Assembly: GCA_963920765.1 (NCBI GenBank)
Contig: OY987247.1
Coordinates: 21,362,471 to 21,426,470, forward strand
Length of the DNA stretch: 64,000 nucleotides
Direction of reading: 5' to 3'
Source of the DNA: Ulota crispa
Lineage: Eukaryota > Streptophyta > Bryopsida > Orthotrichales > Orthotrichaceae
Made by a program: the position numbers and the translations under genes. Below are positions 9,785 to 21,900 of the stretch, piece after piece. The notes under the pieces were generated by a model, which saw only the letters and a program-made list of their open reading frames with translations, was not told where the DNA came from and ran no database searches. Every line of letters begins with the position of its first letter. The stretch's first letter is position 1.

Positions 9785-12700
9785 ATAACTCCATGTCCAT
9801 CTTTCTTATCCTATTATTGAAGTCAACTATTTGTTAACCACATCAAACAAATATGAGCTCAACTGGGCACTTTTGGTAGGCAGATGGTTGTCCAATGTAG
9901 CAACTATGTTGTAGAATGAAAATTTTGTCCTTCCAAGCTTCTTGTCATCTAATAGAATTGTATAATGTTAGTGCCATTGTTGACTTTTTATTTTTAAACA
10001 AATTTCTTTTGATAAAACAATAATGTCATGGTGTCCATTCATTGTGAGGCAAGACAAAAAAATCTGCATCTTCCTAATCAAACCCATAAGTAATATTTGA
10101 ATGTCTTAATTCTACAAAGCCGCATCTTGTAAATGAAAATTTCCAAATCCATAATTACAACTCATATACACATTGCATAGGCTTTTTTTTAGTTACAATG
10201 TAAACTAAAGACACAATTTTTTTGTGATAGCTCATTCTTGTATCACTTCAATTGGTCATCCATATGGCCAATCAAGCTGTGTGTATAGTAATATGAAATT
10301 GTCCATGTTCCACAAAACAAGTTCAAACATGTAGGCAGAGCTCAATGCACTACTTTCAAGGAAGTGACAGATATTGCATTAACTTTCCTCTTGGCAATAC
10401 TAAAATGATAATTGTAGTATCCACGGGTCTAATAAAAATATGTTTTTAATCAACAAACACAATTCACTTACAATAAATTTTTATTTATTAAGTAATGACC
10501 TTCAGCTGTCCTTTTTCACAATCATCTTGCTTTTTGTAGTCATACTTGGCAAAATTCACTACATACGCAATGTTGGCACAAGCATTCTTGTCATGAAATT
10601 GCTTACATGACACACACTTCCTCTTCCAACAAAAGACATTGCACTAGCTGCTAAATACACCGCATCATTGGCATTACCTCTTGAGGCATAGAATGGAGCC
10701 CTTGCACTATTTAAACAATTGACAAGTAGGGAATTTCTTGATATCGTTTGACTCATATTGTATTGTTGAGGTTACGTAAGTTTCAATCTCCTATTTACTA
10801 CTTTTTTGGTGTTGCCCTGACTCTGAGTAAAATCGTTCTATTGAACAAAGACTATGTAATTTCTTCCATTGTTTGAAGGCTGAGCCATTTTTGCTTAGAC
10901 TAGCATAAGCTTCTTCAATATTGTGAATTTTTCAGAACTTGCGTGAAGACTATATTCACATCGTTACTATCAACATCATTATAGACAAATTGGGAAAAAC
11001 AATAAATTTTGGGACTTTCTCTATTCATGCTATTTTGTGAATATTAGGATATTACAAAAAAAATTGTCCATGTTCTTATACTACATTGAAGTCTCAATGA
11101 TTGTTTCCAAGAACTCCAATAGTTACAACTTTTGAGCAATTGTTAGGCCTACACTTACTAACATAAGATTGAGGTAGAGTACAAAATGGTCCTTTTTTTT
11201 TCCCAATTTACCAAATATGGTGTTGGTCAAAGTCTTTACAATTGGCAAAATATGAGCATGATGCATCCATGTCTCTTTTCCACAATTAAATTTTAATCTA
11301 AAACAAAAAGCATCATTTTTTTTTCTACCACCATTTTTGTAAGTATCATTTTTCTATCAATAACAAGGCGTGGTGTGACACTCCATTTTTTGCTTCAAGT
11401 ATATGGTTTGCTCTATAACATAGCATTCTAAATAAGATATCTATGACACTATCCTATCCTACAAGGATAGTGTATATTTATGGAATTCTATGTTATAAAA
11501 ATCATCACACAATAATAATTGTAAGTTTGAACTCATTCTCCATTTTGTCCTTGTATTCCCATTCTTTGAAAGTTGTCATTTAAGTTGTGAAGCCCATCCT
11601 TATGTCTTAAATAGTTACTAAGAAAATTTTGCATATTAAAATAAACCTTTAACTAAGTTCTATCATAAATAACTTGCAAATAATTTATTACACATCTAGA
11701 TAACTGTGAAAGAACAAACACCTCTCCTTCATGAATGATTGAGCGTCAAATTCTATGTTATCAAATGCTCTGATATGTTTAATTTAAAGTGGATAGTTTT
11801 GTTTATGTGAATATGAAATCAAATTCACAAATTTTCAAAGTACTTTCACTATTCACTAAAACTTGTGCATTTCAAAATTGGCTAACACCACTATAATATC
11901 AAATCATATTTCACTTGGTGGAAATAGAATATGTTCAATGAAATTAATCAAATTAATCCCTTTCAAAGCAGTCATTAGTTATGCTCTTTAAGCTATGCAC
12001 CATATACATGGTCATGGGCGTCATTGTAAAGTAATATTTGTGGCTTCTTTTTTGGATATTTGGTGGCGTATTTATTGTGACCCAACTGTTGTAAGAAAAA
12101 TTAAGTAATTACAAAGTTATGTATCAAATGCTCATATCCATTCTATGACAATCATATCTAAATAGAATGATTAAATGCAAGGAAAAAGAACTTTTGTATA
12201 ATTCCATTTTGCTTGAAGATCAGCTATAAATAGTTTTCCTCCCAACTTCAAATTTATGGTATGTACTATATGAGTTTGTTGCTGTCATTAACAAGTATTT
12301 TTCCTTTGTTGACCTTTGCAAGGGAAACAAGAATTTGCTTGAGATGGAGGGTCAATCTTGCTTGTTAAATATGCACTTGTTGAATTTTCAATCACTTATG
12401 CATTATGGAATGTGTACTTGCAATTTAGGGGCCGGTCATAGTAAGTTGTCACCACCTACAGGTAGAATGTGTCATGCAATTTTTCAAATATATTATAGAG
12501 AACATGGAAATACATAGAACAACACAATATCTTCCTTTGAAGCAATGAGAACACGTAGAAGGGTTAGATTGAGGAAAACCTAAAGCTCCCAACTTATGGT
12601 TGTTGCCTACCGCCAAAAGCTCACATCCCAATTTCAACTGACAACCATGCATTTCTGCTAACAAAGAATATAGTAATGTCAACGCGTTCATTGACACAAG

Positions 12701-13865
12701 TGCCTTCATGTTTGTAGACGTGGCAAAAAATTAATTTGTTGGTGACCTAAACTTAGTATAAGAGCCAATATTGGATCAAGAGAGGGCCCTTTGAATTTTC
12801 CACACTTTAGACGCAAGGACGTTGCCCTGTTGAAAACTCTCATACAACCTTATTGGCACTGTTGGTGTTGATAGGGATTACAAGCATTAAATTTGGGGGG
12901 TGTAGCCAGTTATATCCTTTTTTTGCGTACAGTTTGTACTTGCTTTGAAACAATGAAACACTTGTGTCAAAGGAGTGGTGCAAGTATTTAATAGTTTATG
13001 TGTTGTCCTTTGTATTGCAATCACTTAAGCTATCCTAATTTAATCTACCTTTGAGAATAAGAAATAAATAAAAATTGGAAACATTCAACACGACAAGAGA
13101 TACATTGACATAATGTTGGAACCACTATGCACAGCTGCTTACAAGTCAACCCAATTTCAAATTCAAATGTACTAGACAACCTTACTAATTGCAACCCATT
13201 TTTTTGCTGCCCACAATATCCAAACCTTGCTAGTAGCATGCCTTCCTCAAAAAGTCAAGGCATTGGTGCTGCCCATGGAGTGCTTATAGGGCCTTCCCGT
13301 GACTCCAAACTAACTATAATGTAAAATGCTCTACACACGTTTTTGACTCCTACAAAAGGCAAAACCATATCTTAAGAGCTTATTATGTTATTAGCAATGC
13401 GGATGGTAGGAACCACCAAGTAGATTCACCAAAATTTAAAAAGTCAATGTGTAAGGGCGGCAACTTTTTAGAATTTGCAAGAACTTTAAGTTCAAAATTT
13501 TATCTAATTATAGAACTTTATCCTTCCACACAGCCTAAATAGCAAGGACCAAAAACAATAGCTACATATGAAAAAGCAGCAGACAAGGTAAATTTAAAAT
13601 CTTAAAGGAAATTTGGGACTCCTCTATACTTTATCATGAGGGCTTTGATGTAGACCATTGATTTATAATGCAACATATTGTTCTTGGAAACCTCCATTGT
13701 CAACATCAATTAGGCCTAAGGGCTTTACGTGTAGTTGTTGCAAATTCCTAAGGTATGCAATCAAACTAGAACAATGTGGAGAACACTCACATGTCAATGA
13801 TAATGCAATGTTCACATTGGGTTAACCCTCTTCAACAAGAATGTTTCAATTGAAATTAAAGCTAA
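9785..13865. other. Long AT-rich spacer with no recognised gene
   Basis: About 4 kb without a convincing gene. The minus-strand frame at 10,559-10,756 and the sequence just below it contain a cysteine-containing stretch (KRKCVSCKQFHDKNAC) that might be a zinc-binding relic of a transposase, but it cannot be assigned. An imperfect inverted repeat at about 11,413-11,496 is described separately. The frames at 12,335-12,517, 12,449-12,709 and 13,045-13,324 overlap on opposite strands and look fortuitous. Confidence 0.4.
11413..11496. repeat. Imperfect hairpin flanked by TA
   Basis: The arm TATAACATAGCATTCTAAAT leads to CACTATCCT, and the other arm returns AGGATAGTG to GGAATTCTATGTTATA. Arms are about 38 bp with several mismatches, and the loop is very short. 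The TATAACATAG termini suggest a small TA-targeting MITE (Tc1/mariner-like), but this is weakly supported. A small-RNA precursor is another possibility. Confidence 0.4.
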
Positions 13866-13868
13866 TGT

Positions 13869-13996
13869 CACTACAAGAAAACCATGGTCAAATCTAGAAA
13901 AAGTTGACAGATTATGATCTAATCTACAATATATCGTAGATTAGGTCACAATCTTTGTTAAATTTTTGTAGATTTGACCATGGTTTTCTTGTAGTG
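13869..13996. mobile_element. CACTA-type MITE, 128 bp, TSD TGT
   Basis: The ends CACTACAAGAAAACCATGGT and the reverse complement of the right end are identical over at least 20 bp, and the match continues to TCAAATCTA. The element is flanked by TGT on both sides. CACTACAAGAAA is the common terminus of plant CACTA-type MITEs. The interior is a hairpin around ATATATCGTAGATTAGG. The near-perfect arms suggest it is younger than most repeats here. Confidence 0.9.
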
Positions 13997-14718
13997 TGTG
14001 ACAGTCTAGTGAGCACCAACTTTGTCTTAAAGATTGTTGATTCAATAATTTGTAACACATCAATACATTCAAAACCTAATGTTTGCTTAGTCTTAGTCAA
14101 GCATAATGAATAGAATTTGCAATTTTTTGTAAAAAGTTACCACTACACCAAGGAAGGACCTATTTCAATTTTGTGAATTTTTTTTGCCATGTATTCTAAA
14201 AATACTAAGAATTTTGTAAGAACACAATGTTCTTAAAACCTTAAGCAACTTCATGTACACCTGACTTTGCTACCGTTAGTGTTTCATGACCTCACACCAA
14301 AATGGATTTACAACATCATTTCTATATCAGAGGAAATTAATCAAAAAAATCTATTGCAACAGGCATGAGCGTAGATATAATATGCATTGTCACAACCTAA
14401 AACAAAAATCAAGTATCCAAAAACAAGCATTTAAACTAGAGATTGTTATTGAAATTAGCTAAGTGATTTTGTAGGGCATAACAACATAGATTGTGAAGTG
14501 CAAATTAAGGTCGCAAAGAAGGATACTCAACAGACTTCAAGCACAAGTGCAAGTAATTACTCCCAAAATGTTTTATTTTGTAGAATTGCTTTTTAATATG
14601 TACGTGGTTATCCACTTTACTGATTAGATTATCATTAATTCAACTAACAAAATCTTGTTTTCTTTAGAGGCATCACATAAACTTCTTACAAAACTTATTA
14701 GATAGTGTACGTCATTAT
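13997..14718. other. Spacer, nothing recognised
   Basis: AT-rich DNA between two CACTA-type MITEs, with no open frame of note and no repeat recognised. Confidence 0.4.
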
Positions 14719-14903
14719 CACTAGTAGAAAATTGTGTTGGAAACCACCTTTCTATATGAAGTATTTCTTGTTGAGTTCCTTGTTTCCAACACAAAATTTT
14801 GCTGAACAATGCGTTGTTTAACAAAATTCTGCATTGAAAACAAGGAACTCAACAGAAACTACTTCATATAGAAAGGTAGTTTTCAACATAGTTTCTACTA
14901 GTA
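14719..14903. mobile_element. CACTA-type MITE, 185 bp, TSD TAT
   Basis: The left end is CACTAGTAGAAAATTGTGTT and the reverse complement of the right end is TACTAGTAGAAACTATGTTG. The arms continue through matching CACCTTTCTATATGAAGTA and GAGTTCCTTGTTT blocks. It is flanked by TAT on both sides. The internal sequence shows it is essentially one long imperfect hairpin. The open frame 14,624-14,824 on the minus strand crosses the boundary and is not a gene. Confidence 0.85.
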
Positions 14904-15244
14904 TATGAAATCTGCCTTGTTAGTTGTATTTACTTATTCTTATGTAGTTTACTGAAATGTTGTCTCTACAAAGTTCCAAGAAATTGTATGTTGCTCATGT
15001 TATTTTAGAACCTTAAACTCTAGAAATACTTAGAACTATTCTCTTTGTCTTGTCATACAAACTTTCTTGAAAGCTATTGCAAGCTAAAGCATTGCTTTGT
15101 GTTAGTGTCGGCCCTGGCAAATTTTGAAAGGTGGCCATGTCATAGATGCGATGTTTGTAGTTGTGAAAGTCAATTGTCATCATATGGCAACCCATAATTC
15201 AAGAAAAGATAGCTATTCCCTTATTGTATTAATAAGCTAACCTC
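14904..15244. other. Spacer, nothing recognised
   Basis: AT-rich DNA upstream of the third gag-like fossil. No promoter or LTR could be identified here. Confidence 0.35.
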
Positions 15245-16534
15245 TTTTGTTAAAATTTTTTGTTTTCTTGAACCAGAAACAAGAACTTTGATAAATAAAT
15301 AAGGTTAGTATATTACAGCCGATCTAGATCAGATAAAACAATTAAGAGGGAACTTTTGGATTCCCGGCTTGACCGGGTTATCATCTGGAAAATTAGGATC
15401 AAAACTCGCAGATTAAAATAAGAGGTAGTGTGAACAATACCGGCGAAGTAACTAGAAGTACATCGGACACTAATTTACCTATCAAACCTTTAAACAAATT
15501 CTAGAAACAGTCCTAATTTTCAATGATTAGGTCCAACGGTCCCTTAATCAGCCCTAATCATGTTTTGGGTAGTTAATCACAAGCGGTGGGGGTAGGTAAG
15601 AACGGCCTTCTCCCTCTCATTCTTATTCTTCCCTCCCTTCTATCCTCTTCATCTTCCATTCTCTTCCTTCCTCTTTTGAGAACTTATGTGAGGTTGGCTT
15701 TGCTGTAGTTCAAGTGGTAGATCTCACAACTTCAGTGTCAGGAACGATGGGTAGGACTAGATATGACAAAGTTCTAGCCACAAAGGCCTTTAGAATGATC
15801 CATTTGGGCATACCCAAGGACCTTCTTAGGAGACAAGCCCTAGAGGTGGACTTGAAGAAGATGGAGTGCTTAGGTTTGATCAAGGTACCTTGGAATTTAT
15901 GGAGTGAAGAGCTAGTGATGGAATAACTGCAGAAGCCTTCTAGCAAGTGGCATGACACTTTGAGGGCTAGACCAGATAATTGGAGTGCCAAGGTGGGGAG
16001 TAAGGTTTACAGGTTTGTTTGAAAAGGCAGCTGGTTGGCTCACCAGACTGAGAAGTTCTGTGAAGGAAAGTTTCTTAAGCTCCTTCATGAGAAAAACGGC
16101 TATGCTATCGCGGATTGTAAAATCTGAAGGGAGAGGAGAGTATTAGAGTTCCTAATTCCTATCTTGATTCCTATCTTGCTTCTCTAATGCCCTACTAGTC
16201 TTACCTGCTTCTTTGCCAACACCGTCTTTGGTTTGCTATCTGGAGCTTGGCCGGTTAATTGGGCATTGGTGTTTGGGGACTTGGTAGCCCGATTAGTCAA
16301 GGCTTTGAGTAACACCAAGCCTTCTGGGATTTTGCCCTTCTTCTTCCATCTTTACTTATCCTATGAGCTGCTTAGAGATCCAGAGGGCTTAGAATACAAG
16401 AAGGCAAAGGTGATGAAGGATCTTGATATTACCCCAGTACCGGATCCGGAAGAAGAACCGGAGGAGGAGGAGGAAGAATCAGAAGAGGAGGAACCAGACA
16501 ACAAGGTACCTCGAGAGGTTCTTGGCAAAGACAA
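15245..16534 (+). mobile_element. Gag-like fossil, left part of the copy split by the CACTA element
   Basis: The left part of an old element whose right part resumes at 33,849. It has a pyrimidine-rich leader at about 15,605-15,675, then gag-like coding sequence that begins with MGRTRYDKVLATKAFRM near 15,747. A later stretch includes WPVNWALVFGDL near 16,250 and an acidic EEPEEEEEESEEEEP tract near 16,450-16,500. This resembles plant transposon/gag-type domains found in LARD-like elements, but the family name is an inference. The outer left boundary is uncertain. Broken, with several breaks. Confidence 0.5.
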
Positions 16535-16575
16535 CACTGTAAGAAATCCGTGTTTTCTTGGATGTTCAAAAAATG
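16535..16575 (+). repeat. CACTA left terminal inverted repeat
   Basis: CACTGTAAGAAATCCGTG, then TTTTCTTGGATGTTC. It pairs imperfectly with the right end. The fifth base is G rather than the canonical A, so this end reads CACTG. Confidence 0.8.
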
Positions 16576-16599
16576 CCAATTCTACGTTGATTTGGATGT

Positions 16600-18480
16600 C
16601 AAATGCGTTTGCTGGTATGTCAAAAATTTTGCAATAACCTTGCTTAGCAAAAAAGATAAAAAAATTCAGGAAAACAAGAGCACATTTTTAATGAACGTCA
16701 ACTTCAACATGGCTATGGGAGGTAAGTAAAAACTGCCTCATGGGGTAGATGGGCAGTATCTGCCTTAGAAAACTTTATCTGGTAATTTTTTTTTTATCAA
16801 GTAATAATTTGACATCAACTCTAAGATGCATGCATTCCAAAATCTTATGTGGCGTGTTAGAGCAAGGTAAGAGTGACCAATTCCAACATCAAGATCAATA
16901 TCAATAAAGACACCCAACCCAATGTTATCCTACCATTGAAAATGTCAATAACATTACAACTTATGTCCACATCGATGTGCAATGTAACATGATCCTATTT
17001 TGTAAAATGTTCTTCATTAGGCAAATAGGGACATGTTCAAGGTTGGACATCAGGGTTGAGGGTTAGATTCAATGTCCTCATTGATGTACCTTTGGTCAAG
17101 CAAGGCATTAAATGTAACATATATAATTAATTTTGATTTCCTTGGAATTGTAAAATTTTGCAACAACGTCTTGATTTAGAATTACCTTGTTGGCATTCAA
17201 AGTGACGTGCATGTGCAATCTTGACATTCATTGCTACAACGTTGAGGTTCATATGGATGCTCAATTTGTCCACTCTGGCATTCTTGGAGCAAATCCCATG
17301 CCCTATTAAGCATGTATATTCTAGCACAGTATTGTTGAGCAGAGTGCTATAATTGACACGTTCCTTGACATAGGATGTTCTTAGGACGGCCTTCCGGATG
17401 TAACATACATTGGCGTCAATGTTCTAATTTCCAACCACAAAAGTGCGCCATGTTCTAGGGGTATACAAACAAATGTCCGTTAGCATGTGAGTTCATGCGT
17501 TGTATTGTTACTAAAACATGGGTTCATTGACGGTACATGTACAGATCCCTGTACGTCTTCATATTCTCAAGAATGAAATTAGCATTGAATTGGATGTCTC
17601 TTTAATTTTGGGGAACACTGATCTCTGTGCGTAGCATGTTTAGGTGATGTCAATCACTTTGCACAATGTACCCTATGCTTGTCCGTCACAATATCTCTAT
17701 GACATCAAATTCTAGGCATGGGGTTTTAGTTGGTGATTGTTAATATGCAACGACAGCTGCGTTTGACGTCTTTACTTGTTTCCAAGTTGTCTAAATGAAT
17801 GCCAGTGGTTTCAAATGGTTTTCATGTATGCCTACCATTCAGCTCATATTTGCCTAAATGAATGTCTTCAATGACACATCAGGAACGTCAACTACTAAAC
17901 TCAACAGCTCTATGAATATCCACTTACTTCCAATCCTACCCCCCACAACACCTACTTAGATGCTTCTTTAGACACCTACTATGTCAATAGAGGTATTTCA
18001 TTAAACATGCTTCTTTCAGTAGTAACAACAACGGACGTCCCTTAGATGACTAGATTGACATAGTACCAGGTGTATCATTGACTTCATTGCAATGTCTTCA
18101 ACAACATTCTCAACATGCATTATAACACTTTTGTCCTACCATAATCCACATGGAGTTGTGACCAGTAGGGAATGTCATGCAAGCATCATTACTATGAAAT
18201 AAAGTGTAATCCAATGCATACTTCAAGGTTCCATGTGTACATACAATAACTTGGCACTAAATCCCAGCTTCCACATGTAAAGCTAAGCTTCCTCTCCCAC
18301 TAGAATAAATCTAATGCTGTGCCAAATGTTGATTGAGATGTCAATACTACCATCTCCGTTGTTAGGTCTAACGCACATGCAATGCTGCACACAGCATCAA
18401 AAAGGATATCAGCCTTGTTAGAGATAATGCTCACATTCAAATAGACTAAAGCCATGACAACTTCATAGCAAAAATGCTCA
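16600..18480. repeat. CACTA left subterminal repeat region
   Basis: Non-coding stretch with many scattered short motifs of the form AATGTC, GACATT, ACGTCAA and GATGTC in both orientations. These are much denser than in DNA outside the element. In En/Spm, motifs of this kind bind the TNPA protein; the binding role here is inferred by analogy. The small open frames in this region overlap each other and are not genes. Confidence 0.6.
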
Positions 18481-18489
18481 AATCCTCAA

Positions 18490-18963
18490 ACTCACCTACA
18501 TCAAAAGCGGGAAATGGCTTCATTTCTTCCTTGCCGCATCCGCCTTTGTTGTCAAAGCCCTCGCCTACACAATCATATTTCTTGTGTCAAGCCCTGTGCG
18601 CATGGTTCTTGGTCATACAAATTCATGGAAAATGTAGAATTCACTAACCTTTCTATTTGATTTTATGGACCTCAAGTGGTTGGTCATGATTGGTTTGGGG
18701 GCAATTGCTTCTACTGACAACAAAGACCCTGCTAAAACTGTCGCCTTCTTTGCCGCTACCGTGTTGCCCATTGTATATGGATCCTTGAGCATTGCTTGCT
18801 GCTGCAAGGAAATATCACCCCAACAAAATAGTGGCAAACAATGTAGATTAGAATGTCTACATAAGCATGGATTGTTAGAATGGATGTTGACCAAAGCATT
18901 TTCATTGATGTCCACCTAAATATATAAATGTCATATGAGACAATTCAATCAACACACCCCCGT
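18490..18963. other. CACTA interior downstream of the minus-strand gene
   Basis: Overlapping opposite frames at 18,613-18,919, with no motif recognised on either strand. A glycine/cysteine-containing minus-strand stretch near 18,500-18,590 could be a further 3' exon of the neighbouring gene. This is not certain. Confidence 0.3.
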
Positions 18964-21900
18964 TTAAAGAAACATGCACAAACTATTGTTTACTAGCTCT
19001 GGCATGACTACAACAACGTCCTTGGTTGCATCTTTTGTTGGGGGTGTGCTAACATCTAGCGCATCCTTGTTGCTATCCACAGCCCCATCCTTTGTCACCA
19101 CCAAGTCCTCCTTGGTCGCTTTGTCTGCATCCCTTCCATCTACTTCCACTCCTAAAAACCACCAATGAGTCTCCACTCACAGCCACCTTGTTCTCTCCAC
19201 TAGACTTTGCAATGTCTACCTTTGCCCCTTCTTGCCTCTCCACCTCAGGAACTCCATCGCTAGCCAATTGCTTCTTCTTTCCTCCCTGCGCTTGGGTAGC
19301 AACCAAAGTTGCCACAGTTGCAGCCAACTCCTTGAGTGTGCCCTCCAACTGAGATTGTGTAGACATCATAGCTAATGACAGCTTTGCAACCAACCCTCGC
19401 ATCTCTGCTGTCTCTCCTTGAATATCTGCAACCTCTTCGCTGAAGTTTGCACGCCTTTTTTCCTTCTTGTCCTCCAACCGCTTCATCTCCTTATCCATCT
19501 CCTCAACAATCTTTGTCTCATAGGGCTACCTACCAAGCTCATTACCCTAAAACATAGAAACCCATGTCAATGGAGGGAAAATACGTCAATACAAACGACC
19601 ACAATGTCACATACAAGGGGGAGATGCTATAAAATGTCAAGCAAAATATCAAAAAAAACCAACTGCCATTACTTAGAATGTCAAGGATGACAAGACACAC
19701 ACGTCATAAACTTTAAGGACATCCAACAAAACATGAAAGGACGTGCATCTTACCAATTTGTAAGTCACAGATGTCCGCAACACATTCATCTTAACTGTGT
19801 TGCCCCCCTTGCCTTGTGATATTTCCCGCATCTGCTGCAACTTTGCCTTGGACTCCACCGTCATACGTTTCTCTACAAGAGACTCTCATTGCAAGTAAGT
19901 GACCTTAGGCGGCTTTGGCAAGTTCTTATCAATCATCTTGTTGAGTTTGAAACGCTTGGTAATGAGTAATTTGGTCATCCTAGGACCTAACCACTCATTG
20001 TTGATCTGCTTCTCCCTTTTCCTTTCCTGCAACTCCCACTCTGCAAGGACGTCCATCACCAAGCCAACATGAACTACCCTATGCATACCAATATCAGAAC
20101 AACATTGCAATGTCTGAACAACAATAACCTAAGAATATCAATAACAAGTTTAAAGTGACATGGAATTACCCGCATACAAGTGGTCAAAGAATCGGTCTTT
20201 GAGCGCTTTTGACTGCTGCATCCAACTGTAATACCAATCAAGGTCCTTTGAGAGGAGCCTAATATTTGAATGCAATGTCTTCACCATCTTCCCAATTGGG
20301 TTGAGATTGACATCAGTGAGTATCTTCTTCTTCCTCTTGACGTCTTGCAAACGTTGAAGCTGTTTGAAAGGTTGCTTCTAAGCCTTTGGCCTAATTGGTA
20401 GAGGAGCGTGGTCAAAGTCGGACTCCTCCTTGTCCATGCTCTCATCCTCCTCATCGCTATCCACCTCTCCATCCTCTTCTGATGAAGAATCAGAAGGACA
20501 AAACAACGTATGCAACACATCTGAGTTAATATGTCGTCTATGTCATTCAAAGCGTTCTAAAAAACATGAGACATGTAAGACTTTGCAACTACACATATAT
20601 AAAAATATAAAAAAAACGTAAACACAACAAACCACATCAAAATCAATGCATTTGTAACAACACATGGGTCGTAAACATTCATCAAACATGTCCATTGAGA
20701 CACCTGAAAAGATAACCTCAACAATTGTGTGCCAAATTTGGAATATATGTGTAAAATAAACCTTGGTCAAACCCCTCAGCATTACCCATGTTTTCTCCTT
20801 TCCAATTCAATGTGGAATCTTGGCAAACTTGGGCTGCCCAATCTACCAACATAATTGGAAAAATAACAGAAATTGCTAAATCACCAAACCAAAAACATAG
20901 AAGGAAAAAAAACTAACTGTGCGACCCTCTACTTCCTCTACAAAATCTCCTTGTCCATCTATATTTGGAATGTTCACAAGTCAGGCTCATCAAAATCACT
21001 AAGCATGATTGAAACTTAGCCTTCCAACTCCAATTAACACCAAACATGAAAAACAAAGTAAAAACCCCTATGACCCCCTGCAATCCCCACAAGATCCTTC
21101 TCAATCTTAATTTGCAATGAATTCAATCCATGGCTATGCATTCCATCAAGCATGAATGGGAAAATATCAAACACTTACAAACACCAACCATAAAATCAAA
21201 AAGTGGAAAATTGCACCCCAAATAGCTCCACCCTTCCCCATCACATCCCCTGCCCATTCCAACTCCAACATTGGACAAGTCTGGCCTGTCCAAATTGCCA
21301 AACATGAATGGGAAAATACCAAACACTCAGAATTCCTAGACATAGAACAAAAAAATGAAAAACCTGCCCTTGATTGACCCAAGCCTTGCCCACAGCATAC
21401 CCATTCACTTGGTTTCATAATAAAGGTGAGTCATGTCCAAATAAACACCGAACATGACTGAAAATTTAGTTCACTCTTTGGTTTTGGGTTACTTATTCAA
21501 AAATTCACCAATCAGCTCGACAAATAAAGAACTTGAAGACGTACTTGAAAAACCCACCCCCCATGCCCACCTCCATATCACATGTCAATTTGATTAGAAA
21601 AAAAAAGTAATCAAAGCCCATCCAAATCACCAAACATGAATAGGAAAATACCAAACATGAATAGGAAAATACCAAACACTCATAATTACCAAACATAGAA
21701 CAAAAAAAAAGAAAAACCTGCCCTTGATTGCCCCCAAGCCTAGCCCACAGCATAACCTTGCGACCTAGTTTCAAAACAAGACAAGTCATGTCTAAATAAA
21801 ACACCAAACACAATTAGAAATTCAACATACTCTTCGGAAATACCAACATGATTAAAAATTCACCAAACACCATTGATGAACAGAAAACCTAACCAAGCAA

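Noticed and set aside
12335-13324. Open frames at 12.3-13.3 kb as genes
   Set aside because: They overlap on opposite strands, are short, and have no recognisable domain or splice context.
16233-16637. 134-codon acidic frame as a stand-alone host gene
   Set aside because: It crosses the left end of the CACTA element, and its first part belongs to the gag-like fossil, so it is a chimera of two elements.
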